Below are positions 9,720-18,538 of a stretch of DNA of 64,000 nt, one piece after another. The stretch's first letter is position 1, and every line of letters starts with the position of its first letter. The notes below the pieces were generated by a model. The model ran no database searches. It saw nothing but the letters and a program-made list of their open reading frames with translations, and had not been told where the DNA came from. Location: contig KV918864.1 in NCBI GenBank assembly GCA_002049455.2, forward strand, positions 62,001 to 126,000, written 5' to 3'. This DNA is from Porphyra umbilicalis. Taxonomy: Eukaryota; Rhodophyta; Bangiophyceae; Bangiales; Bangiaceae. The translations under genes and the position numbers were made by a program.

Positions 9720-11304
9720 AATAAATAGGTCTTTGAGAGTCTTCAAATGCCACCAGTGCACACATGCAGCCCCCCGAAAGATCACTCACTGTAGGCCACC
9801 TACACATGCAGCACAGAGGACCTGTACGCGACAAGGCACACATTGACGAGCTGACCATACGCTAGATCGTACACGTCTGGTGCCCCAAGTCGGGATTCAC
9901 TTTCAAAACTCATGTGAGACCACTCCTGGCGCCTTCAGCATCCCGCGCACCACGAGCTTCCACAACCAGGAGCCCCCGGCATTTGCTTTTGTGTGCTGCA
10001 CCGGCTCTTTTTCGCGAGTGCTCCAAGGTGCATATGTCAGAGCCCAGCGCAACTATCCAAAGATCATTCAAAAGACATGAGCAGAGCCGGAGTTCTGCCC
10101 CCTTTTCACTCTGACACGCAGTACTGATGGACGACTGCGGGAGGGGCGGTCTCTGTGAGCTAAGAAATGCACTCATAGGATGCTTTCATACCACAAAAGA
10201 CCAGTCTGGTCTCCATAGCTCGGGGGTGCTGTCACATCGCATGCCGATAACTTGTGGCGCGCTACGGACATCATTCATGCACACACGTTGGCCTACAGGA
10301 ACCTTTCAGCTCAGTATTTCCAGCGGGGCACTCCGTTTTCCCCGCGAGTCCTCGAAGGTGCTTTTGCCCGATCGCTGCAAAACAAGCACAAGACCATTCA
10401 AAACCCATGAGTGGGGCTGGAGATAGGACCTGTTTGTCACTCAGTCATGTGCCGCGTCTCAACTACAGAGGTGGGAAGGGACGTCTGTACACGCCGGAAA
10501 GAGTTTTAAGAAGTTCCACCTATGCTCTCCGATACAGTAGCTTTCCATAGAATAGTCAAAAAAGAGCGGCATCAAGAACGGTGATAGCAAACACAGGCAA
10601 GGGTACTCTCGGGTCGACTCTGTTGCCTCCATGGGGCAGATAAGTGTATAGGAAGTGATCAGGGACTGCTCTTGATGGCAGAATCGTTCTCGGCACACTT
10701 ATGTTTCCCGAGTGGTGCAAGAGGAGCCCCCAGAAATGGGTACCTGGGCAGCATGCAACCCCATACCACTTGGCATCGGAGATGGTCAAGAAGGTCCGAA
10801 GAGATATCCTCATAGCGACGACTATAGATGTCAGTTTGGGGCGCTTGTGCGGAAAAATGGCAGCTACGGGGTGCCTTTAGAGTATTCCGGAGACGGAGTA
10901 GCAAAAACGCTGGCGAGAGAGAAGATAGGCCACGAGCTCTACCTGGTGAGCTTTTCTGCCTATAACGGGCCGGCATGTGGGTAGGAAGTGGTCAAGGCCT
11001 CTTTTTTCCGGCAGAATCGTGCTCTGCACACCCTGTTTGGGTGGGCTGGTATAGGGGGAGCTCGCAGTCTTGCTTCTCTCGGGAGCCGGCGACTCCCCCT
11101 TACGCCTGAGAAGGGGTCAGGTGGAGCCTGTCCGTCGTTCCTTGCTTCTGGCACCAGGTCATTGTCCACGTTGCATTCTGCGCGGGAAAGTGGAAGCCTG
11201 ATCTGAAACTTACCCTTTCGGCCAATGAGCTGTCCCATTTGAATCACCAGCCAACCCGGTGCGACAACCCTGTTGAAAACCCAGAAGAGCAGGAACACTG
11301 GCCC
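9720..11304 (+). other. 3' part of transposon B, with internal duplications
   Basis: No gene seen. Two pairs of duplicated segments stand out: ~10010-10110 with ~10345-10447 (shared CGCGAGT.CTC.AAGGTGC and CATTCAAAA.CATGAG), and ~10647-10700 with ~10977-11030 (shared GGAAGTG.TCA and GGCAGAATCGT). Each pair is ~330 bases apart. They may be transposase-binding repeats, or an older insertion. Confidence 0.4.
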
Positions 11305-11314
11305 TTAAATAGGC

Positions 11315-11612
11315 GTGTACTGGGGGTACTACTGGCGGTGTTACCAGGCGGTTACTGGGGGTGTTTCTGGGGATGTTACTGGGGGTGTTACTGAGGGTGT
11401 TACCAAACTGTTACTGGGGGTGTTACTGGGGATGTTACTGGGGGTGTTACTTGGGCTCCTACTGGGGATGTTACTGGGGGTTTTACTGGGGGTGTTACCG
11501 GGCTGTTACGTGGGCTGTTACTGGGGCTATATGAGGCTGGTAAAGGCTGTTACTGGGGTTGTTGCTGGGGCTGTTACTGGGGTTGTTACTGGGGCTGTTA
11601 CTGGGGCTGTTA
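11315..11612 (+). repeat. dodecamer minisatellite, sense arm (right of insertion)
   Basis: About 24 units of GTTACTGGGGxT with 12- and 6-base variants. All three forward frames stay open because of the period, giving false open frames (VTGGVTG.., LLGVLLG..). It belongs with 6231-6265, split from it by transposon B. Confidence 0.85.
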
Positions 11613-12200
11613 CTGGTGCACACGCACCCCCCCGTTCCCCCTCCTCCAGTGGGGATGAGGAGGACCCCCCCCGCTCGCCCGATGCGGATACCATGGCTCC
11701 CCGAGGACGTGCAACACTACGCCGTTTCTGTGCCGCTGCTGCCGCGGCCAGCGCTCACTGGCGCCGTCGGCACCGTGTGGCCGACCTCTTCGTACGCGAT
11801 CGCTGCGTACCAGGCGGCGCCGCGCTTCGGCGGGTCGTGTCAATGGCCCGCTTCGATTGCGTGCGCGTCCCCAGAGAGGCCAACGTAGCGAGAGGGGACA
11901 CGGGACGGCCCGCACGAACACGCGACCTGTTGCTCAGCCTACGTACGATTTTTGTATAGAAAGCAGGCCGCAAAGATGACGACAGGGGCCTCTCTGGACT
12001 GACGACGGCGCACCACAGCGCGCCTCGCGCATGTGCCGCGGGCGGCGGCGGTTCTCCTTGTCAGGGCGATGACCGAGGACCGACCACCCACTCACCGTGT
12101 CCTGCGTGTGCGCGGCGCAGGGGCCAGAACCGTCAACTTTCCGCAGACCGAGCATGGCGCGTGCGTACGGGCTCATTGGCCCGCTCTCGCAGCGCGCGCG
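11613..12200. other. intergenic, upstream of the subtilase promoter
   Basis: GC-rich, no gene recognised. A reversed CCAAT box (ATTGG) lies near 12175, 25 bases before the TATA box. Confidence 0.35.
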
Positions 12201-12210
12201 TATAAAAAGG
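12201..12210 (+). promoter_or_regulatory. TATA box of the subtilase gene
   Basis: TATAAAAAGG, ~200 bases before the first Met of a signal peptide at 12398. A start of transcription near 12230 would give a ~165-base leader and exclude the upstream in-frame Met at 12224. Confidence 0.6.
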
Positions 12211-12397
12211 CAGACGAGCTTGCATGAAGTACGGCGCGCCGCCAGGTAACAGCAAACACAATTGCTCGCCGTCCTTCTTTAAAGCTTTGCTCCGCCCCAC
12301 CCCCATCGAGTCGGACATTTTCGCGTGCTACTTGCGGTTGCGGCGCGTGGCAGCCCTCAGCACCCCCCCCATCCGCCCACACCTCCCTCCGTTGGCA

Positions 12398-12784
12398 ATG
12401 GCACGCATGGTCTCCAACGCCCTCGCGGTGGTGACTGTCGCAGCGGCGACAACAGTGGCCGGCGCCGCCCCCGCCCCCATCGACGGTGGCGTCGACATGG
12501 CCTCCACCGAGCGGCTGGTGGCGTCCCTGCGCGACGCGGTCGTTTTCACGCCTGCGTCCGACTGTGTCGGCGCCTGCCAGGACCACGTCGCGGCGGCGCT
12601 GACTGCCCGTGGCTGCACAGCGGTGGAGATGCTGCCGACGCTGCGGGTGGTCAACACCGTTTTCCCGGAAGTGAGTGAGGCCGCCGCGGACGGCGGCCTC
12701 GCCGGCATTGCGGGCGTAATCGAGGCCGACGTCAACGAGCTGGTGGAGGCAGATGTGGGGGTCTCGGGGAATCGTGAAGGCGAC
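12398..12784 (+). CDS. subtilisin-like serine protease, signal peptide and propeptide exon
   Basis: Begins MARMVSNALAVVTVAAATTV, a typical secretory signal, then a segment with the look of an I9 subtilase propeptide: DHVAAALTARGCTAVEMLP, LRVVNTVFPEVSE, GIAGVIEADVNELVEAD. In proteinase-K-type enzymes this inhibitor domain folds the protease and is cut off. The exon probably ends at GACC/GTACGT near 12784; a stop follows soon after in the same frame. No protease domain follows directly: the matching catalytic exons begin at 20541, after ~7.7 kb of inserted elements. A possible linker exon lies at ~12954-13030 (frame reading VADAAESLAAVARASSGDL). That 12.4 kb and 20.5 kb belong to one gene is inference from domain order and orientation. 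Confidence 0.6.
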
Positions 12785-13195
12785 CGTACGTTTGGGTGAA
12801 GACGACGCGTGAGTGGCGCAAACTATGCCTCGGGGTGGTAGAGCCATGAAGCAATTGGGCGCGGAGAACTGTGCGTTAGGGCGGGGGAGTGACTGCCGCA
12901 TGTGTATGTGTGACTAATGCTCTTGTTTTCTCTGCTCTCCGCCACACGCCTCGCCCTCTGGCGCCGCCGTCGCCGATGCCGCTGAGTCGCTTGCTGCGGT
13001 GGCACGTGCGAGCAGTGGAGATCTCAATCCGAGACAGATCGGGCAACGCCTAATTTTGTGGCCTCAACCGGTACTCCCTGACCGTTCTTTTCTTTGTGAT
13101 TAAAGAGGTCTTTGCCTGGCGCAGCTGCCTGTGCCCACTGCCGCACGTGGGTGGTGACTATCCGCTACTTGTCTTGGACAAGAAGACTGACAAGA
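12785..13195. other. subtilase intron start; possible small exon
   Basis: Pyrimidine-rich tract at ~12920-12953, then a frame (VADAAESLAAVARASSGDLN) that would suit the region before the protease core; no firm splice sites. Otherwise no feature. Confidence 0.3.
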
Positions 13196-13260
13196 GTGTC
13201 CATTCTACCGCAAGATGGCATCAAATGATGCCCGGTGGTGCATCAAATGATGCACTGCCG
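13196..13260 (+). repeat. fragment of the GCATCAAATGATGC foldback MITE
   Basis: GTCCATTCTACCGCAAGATG then two GCATCAAATGATGC palindromes; matches one arm of 5221-5515. The other arm is missing. Confidence 0.7.
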
Positions 13261-13782
13261 GAATCGGCGATTCTGGGGCATCTGAGCGGAAAATCGGGTA
13301 CTTTTGTGCCTACGAATGCATGTTCATGTCTTTCTCGTTCGAAAGACGAGCCTGAGCCACGGTCATGACAGACCAACATGAAGAGGACACGTGCCGCAGT
13401 ACCGCTGCATCGAAGGGTGGCTGGAAAAACACTCGTACGGTCTCTGTGAAAGGGCCTGAACACGCCTCCTCCCCCCACTGAGCTCCCCAGTCCATCCAAA
13501 TGCGTCGACACACCAGCGATGCCAACACTGGCGTGGCTGATCATGGTGGCGCCCTGGAAGGGGAAGGGTACGGCTTGGACTTCGTGGCGGTGGCTGGGTC
13601 GGCGTCATTGCCATCTGGGGGGGCGGCGTCAGCGGCGTGACGACGTTGCTGGCAGCCGTTGCGTGTGAGTGGATAGGCGTGGTCAGGGGAGGGGGGAATG
13701 GGTGGGGGGGGATGCCTCCCCCGCAATTGCAGTCGCCGGCGGGGGAAGCGTGGTGTTTGTCGGCGGCTCGACGGTCGGATGA
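13261..13782. other. no gene seen
   Basis: GC-rich; a candidate acceptor (CAATTGCAG ending ~13733) precedes the open region at 13783 but is followed by a stop in that frame. Confidence 0.3.
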
Positions 13783-14439
13783 GCGACCGACAGCGAAGCG
13801 GGGAGCATCCGCTTTGCCACCACCTCGCTCCTCCGGCGCGCCGTCACGTCGACGGTCCGTGGTGGCGACGGGAGCCACGTCACTCCCACGCTCGGCGGCG
13901 GCGACGCGTTGGCAGCGCAGTCCCTCGTGCTCCACATCGCCCCTGCGTCGCCCTGCGCGCTGTCCGCGGGCGGTGCGTTCACGCAGTGGACTGTTGACCT
14001 AGACGGCAGCGACGGGTGGACCCCCGCCGGGTTGTTAGAATTCCGCACCCCGCTCTGCGGTCGGAGTGAGGGGGTCCTTGCCGCGTCGCCCGATGAAATC
14101 GGCGCGTACGTGGCGCCCGACGCCGCGGCAGAGCGACCAGCCAGCGTGCTGTTCCGTGGGCACATCGGCTGCGGAAGTGGTGGCGTAGACTACAGGGACG
14201 ACCACGCAATGGGGACGGTGTTGGCGCTCGTAGAGAGGGGCGGTAGGCCTGCCACAAGCGCTGCGGAAGGCGCCAGCGGCCGCTCTGGTCCCCTCCGCAT
14301 TGCGAAAGTCCGTTTCGTTGCGGGCGCGCGGGAGCTCGTCACGACCCTTGATCGCGGTGTCGTTCTTGGCGGCGCCGAGGCGCTCGCCCTTGGAGGCGGC
14401 GGTGGCCTCGAGGAAGCCGTCGGGAGGGGGCACGCTTAG
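13783..14439 (+). CDS. unidentified open region, possible exon
   Basis: A 219-codon open stretch with balanced composition, unlike the Arg/Pro-rich shadow frames: SIRFATTSLLRRAVTSTV, FTQWTVDLDGSDGWTPAG, VLFRGHIGCGSGGVDYRD, then LVTTLDRGVVLGGAEALAL, ending in TAG two bases before the TTAA where transposon C begins. No in-frame ATG near its start. It may be an exon interrupted by transposon C, or a non-coding open frame; the opposite strand is also partly open. No family recognised. Confidence 0.25.
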   Translation, partial: ATDSEAGSIRFATTSLLRRAVTSTVRGGDGSHVTPTLGGGDALAAQSLVLHIAPASPCALSAGGAFTQWTVDLDGSDGWTPAGLLEFRTPLCGRSEGVLAASPDEIGAYVAPDAAAERPASVLFRGHIGCGSGGVDYRDDHAMGTVLALVERGGRPATSAAEGASGRSGPLRIAKVRFVAGARELVTTLDRGVVLGGAEALALGGGGGLEEAVGRGHA

Positions 14440-14925
14440 TTAAGGTGACTCTTACGGGTCTGAGCATTACACACGACAGAGCTGCAACGTGCTAAAGTAC
14501 CACTCGTCGAGGGCGATTTGGGACGCGTCCCAATTTTATAGGCCTTCAATGCCCCTGTGAGAGGGGTGACTGACCGGAGAGGATGAGCAATGGATCGAGC
14601 CGTGATCCGCCGGATCATGTGTTGCCCGCGTCTTTTTGCCTGCTCGTTTCCACGCCGGTCGCCTGCAGGCGTTCCAGAGGCCCCCGAGCCCGTACGATCG
14701 CCGACTGGTTGTCTTCCTGCTGTGGAGGGGTGCAATATGGCGGACGACGGTGGAGACCGGATGTAAGTGCGACCGTTTTGTGAGGAGCAGCCCGCAGCGC
14801 AGCGGGGGGAGGGGGGGGGAGCGGCTGGGTCCTGCAGACTGCAACAGAGACACTCACATTTTCCGCGTACTATCTACGTACCCCCCCCCCCTTTTTATCT
14901 GGTTATAGTGAAACTTACATCAGGA

Positions 14926-17417
14926 ATGGCTGATTGGCGCGACTGGGCCCAGACCTGCCCTAGTGGCTCCTCTCCAGACCTCGTGGCGCGCCTTCCAGCC
15001 GTCGCGTGCAAGCGTGGGGCGGCGGCATTGGGGTTGCAAACCACAGGGACCCCCTTAGGTGTCTGCGTCAGGTGCTGCGCTCGGCGCAAGAGGGCGGCAA
15101 GTCGCGATCTGTCTCCCTCTCTGTCGGCCACAACCCTGCCCCCCCGATCCCCTACCGCGGGCGTACCCACCTCTGGCGTTCCGCTCGCCCCGCGCCTGAT
15201 GCCCCACCTCGGGCGAGCACCAAGTCCCCCCGTCCCCCTGTAGGCCTCAGGACGGCTAGCTCGGCTCTGCACTGTCGGTCGGCACCCAGTCGGCTAGCAT
15301 GGGCGTTTCGAAGGGCTTTCCAGACGGCGCCTCCTCGGGGACGGTCGACCGCTTGGGCGGGGAGCGGCAGGCAGCCGCAAGAGCGGAGCCGCTGGGGCAG
15401 CGCCGCCGCGCGGTCTCCCCCACACACGTGGGGGAAGGTGCACAGCCGCAGGAGCTCCTAGTCGACGCGCGTCGACAGCTGTTGTTTGCCTCTGTTGGCG
15501 AGCTCAGTAGTGAGCCCATCCAACCACCACCGTCGTCGGCGACCAAGCTGCCGGCACTTCTCAGTTGTCGGGAGTTCCTTGATGGTCTCACCGCCGGGAG
15601 TTACGACCGGAAGCAGGACAAGTCGACACTTGAGGACATTGCAAGTGCAATTCTGTGGCGTGGTGACCGCCCCGAGATCCGCCTCCGACACAAGAATGGA
15701 AGCGTCAGCGTCTACCTATGACAGCTGTCGAGGAGGAAGGCCCAGTTCAAAATGAGCCAGACCAACAAGCGCCACGAGGCGACGCGACGGCTGCAAGGGG
15801 GGGGGGCGCAGGTTGGGGTTGCGAAGACCAAGCGTTGCAGGACGCGGCCCTCGCGCGGTGCCGTCCAACTCTCTGTCACCGAGCAGGTGGACCTGGTAGC
15901 GGCTCTGTCCATGAGCAACGTTGGGTTCAACCGCTGGAGATTGGCACTCGGAGGGGCCGCCAGCGGTTTTTGCAGCCTGCCTATACTGCGTGCTGAGCGG
16001 CTCGAGCTGTCCGCGCTGCCTGGCAAGAAGGTGGTCATGACAGGCTCGGGGGCTCAACTGGTCTCACTTACCGCGCCCATTCAGGAGCGCATGTCGGCCC
16101 TGTGCGACGGCGGACTGTTCATGGAGAGGCCGGCCAATGCCTCGGCGGCGCTCAACGACGCGGCGACCGCCGCACCCGGTGTTGCCGCAGCAGCGGTCGC
16201 CTTCCCTGGCTCGCCCGCCACGTCGGGACCGGACGAGCAGATTGTTGTCCGTCTAGACAAGGGCGGAGATCCTGGGACGGTAAAAATTGTGGCTTCAGTT
16301 ATTAACCAGGCGCACCCGAATAGCCCCTCGAACATCATCCTGGTCGGAATTTGCCCGTGTGACAATGAAAAGGACGAAGCGCTGGCCGCCATGATGGAGA
16401 CGCACCTGCCGCAAATTGACGCCCTCCTGCGTGACGGCGTCATGGTGCTCGGTGCGCGACGTTCGGTGCGGCTGATGTTCGGGTGCGACTACGACGCGCA
16501 GAGATGTTTCCTTGGCCACAAGGGTGCGACCACCACGCAACCCTGTCTGCTGTGTAAGCGCACCCGGTCGCCGAGTGTCAAGAAGGCACTGCTGGACGCC
16601 ACTCACGGGACGCTTCAAGATGTAAGTGGCAGCGGGAACCTGCGAGAGGGCACGCACGTTGCGGACCGCATGGTGATGGACGACGCGACGCGGACTATTG
16701 CCATGCCTGGCACGCCGGATCATCATTGCTCGGTGGCGCGGAGTTTCCTGCTTGGGATTGACCCCCGCCAAATTGTACCAATTCCTCTGCACACAACGCA
16801 AGGAATGAGCCACCGATTTCTTCAACTGGCTCTGGAGACGGTGATGGTGTACCAGAGCGCGACTGACGGCGCTACCGCCGGACGGGAAGCGGGCGCCGAC
16901 TTTGCGCTGGTGCTGGTTGGGCTGCTTCATGAGAGAGTACGCGTCCGTCCTACCGACTTCCATGACGGGCTGTTTATTGGACGAGATTGCCACACCATCG
17001 GCGACAACAGCGCCCTGGTGTGTGCCGCTCTTGTGGGCAAGGGCTCGCCAGAGCACCTGGCTGCCTAAGAGAAGGCCTGGTCGCTATAGAACGGGGTCCG
17101 CATGATCCTGAACCGCGCCGCCATCATCCCTGCCGAGGAGGTCGTGGCTTTTCGTGCGGATACGTCCGCCATGGTCACTGTGATGAAGGGGAGCTTTGGC
17201 TGGCTTTCCATGTCTCCAAAGATCCACATTTTGATGTTCCACGCTCCAGACTTTCTGGAGCTGTGGGGCAGCATTGGTCTTTACGGGGAAGAGGGGCTGG
17301 AGGCATGGCATGGCAGGTACGGGCAGAATTCTGTCAAGTTTCCGGGCGCAACGGAGTTGGAGCGGGCAGCAGGATTGTTGAGGGCAATGGCTCTGGCGCG
17401 CGAGGCGGGTGCGGATG
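14926..17417 (+). pseudogene. DDE transposase gene, copy C
   Basis: Start at MADWRDWAQTCP after an acceptor (ACATCAG). The Cys motif is ACKRG ... GVCVRCCARRKRA. The region CREFLDGL ... LEDIASAILWRGDRPEIRL matches copy B, and the DDE part is close to copy A (LDKGGDPGTVKIVAS, FGCDYDAQRCFLGHKG, YGEEGLEAWHGRYG). Broken by a shift before 15299, stops near 15720, 17067 and 17086, and the C-terminal deletion. Closer to A than to B. Confidence 0.65.
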
Positions 17418-17420
17418 AGG

Positions 17421-17597
17421 CCAATGAACATCGCGCCCTGAGCGGGGCGGGGGTCGCTATCACCGACCGTCAGTGTTTTGGGACGTCCCCCTGTGCAACT
17501 CCGGGTAACGCATGTTCGCTGAGCACGAATATGGACTCAAAAAGTGTGTTTTATAGGTTCCCCCTCTTTCCCGACCCCATATGGCCCGATAAATGGG
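17421..17597 (+). repeat. 175-bp repeat, copy 2
   Basis: Tail of transposon C; same order of blocks as 1917-2092 (CACCGACCGTCAGTGTTTTG, then GGTTCCCCCTCTTTCCCGAC). Confidence 0.7.
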
Positions 17598-17783
17598 CGG
17601 CTGGGGCACCATGCCTACCTTTCGTGTGCGACATAATACACAAGCGAATCTGATATCCTCAGCATAAACGCGTCGAGACGTACGCATCCAGCTAAAGAAA
17701 CCCACCAACGGACAAACACAGCAGGAGTTATGACCTACCTTGCACCCGTGCGGCCTACCAAAATCGCACCAGGGGGGGGGGGG

Positions 17784-17932
17784 GGGGTCGATATCACCGA
17801 CCGTCGGTGTTTTGCGACCTCCATCTGTGCCACTCCGGGTAAAGCATGTGCGCTAAGCACGAATAGGCCCTCAAAAGCGTATTCCATAGGTTCCCCCTCT
17901 TTGCCGACCCCATATGGCCCGAGAAACGGGCG
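17784..17932 (+). repeat. 175-bp repeat, copy 3 (solo)
   Basis: CACCGACCGTCGGTGTTTTG ... GGTTCCCCCTCTTTGCCGAC without an adjacent transposase, just after a G14 run. Either a deleted transposon or a repeat that moves by itself. Confidence 0.65.
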
Positions 17933-18538
17933 CGAGGGGCTCCACCGACTATCTTTGTTGTGTGCCACTCTTCTTCGACGTGGTGCGCATGCATAGCATC
18001 GTGAATTGAATCCCAGCAAATGAAGCTCAAAGGGAACTCACATGGTCCAGTAAGGGCCGAGCTATGCCGTTTTTGCAGCCGGAGAGCCCGGCACTCGTTG
18101 GTGCGAGCTCGATTCCGTCGTGCCAACCTCCAACGCGACCTATTCAAGATTCGCGCAGCGACCGAAAGCGATTCGCTCGCCATCGTCCCGTGCTGGTCGA
18201 TGAGCGCTGGTGGGATTGGCCGCGTCGCGATCTGGCGAAATATGTGCGCTTCCTTTCAACAGACGATAGAAAATAACTGACATGAGGGCAGTCGCCCAAT
18301 GAGAAGTTGCATTAGGATGTAGGAGCCAACCATGTGCAGCAAAGCCTCAAAAAAACCGTAAGAGCGGATACACTGGGCCTGAACTAGGCGTGGGGGGGGG
18401 GGGGAAAGCGGGGTGAGAAGGGGTGGGCTCGCGCAAGACCACCAGTCTGCAAACAGTGGACAAAACAGATTTATGGAATTGCATTCCGACAAAGATGGTC
18501 CTTCTCATACTCCTATCAACTTCAAGTACGTAGGCACT
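17933..18538. other. no gene seen
   Basis: Moderate-GC spacer between the DDE and piggyBac remnants; a G-rich run at ~18390. The 3' end of the piggyBac element should lie here, but I found no convincing TTAA/TIR. Confidence 0.3.

Larger units (their letters stand above)
6273..11308 (+). mobile_element. DDE DNA transposon, copy B (about 5.0 kb, TTAA-flanked)
   Basis: The left boundary is TTAA (6273-6276) followed by GCCTTCTCTTCTGGGTCTGA; copy C starts the same way (TTAAGGTGAC... GGGTCTGAGCATTACAC at 14440). The right boundary is TTAA (11305-11308); read inward from the right one finds CTCTTCTGGGT, matching CTCTTCTGGGT near the left end, so short terminal inverted repeats are present. The element splits a dodecamer minisatellite that continues in the same orientation on both sides. 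It contains an upstream exon-like block, the decayed transposase gene and ~1.6 kb of 3' sequence with internal duplications. TTAA as target is characteristic of piggyBac, but the transposase is not piggyBac-like. The boundaries rest on this one insertion. Confidence 0.55.
14440..17597 (+). mobile_element. DDE DNA transposon, copy C (decayed, 3' internal deletion)
   Basis: Starts at TTAA (14440-14443) with AAGGTGAC and GGGTCTGAGCATTACAC as in copy B, and carries the same upstream exon-like block. The transposase is interrupted. At ~17416 the coding region jumps from GCGGATG directly to GCCAATGAACATCGCG, a segment that in copy A lies ~420 bases further on, so the C-terminal coding part has been deleted. 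The 175-bp tail ends at ~17597. No matching right-hand TTAA was identified. Confidence 0.6.

Noticed and set aside
11315-11959. Long open frame of VTGG/LLGVLLG repeats
   Set aside because: It is the translation of a 12-base minisatellite; all three frames are open and the composition is meaningless.
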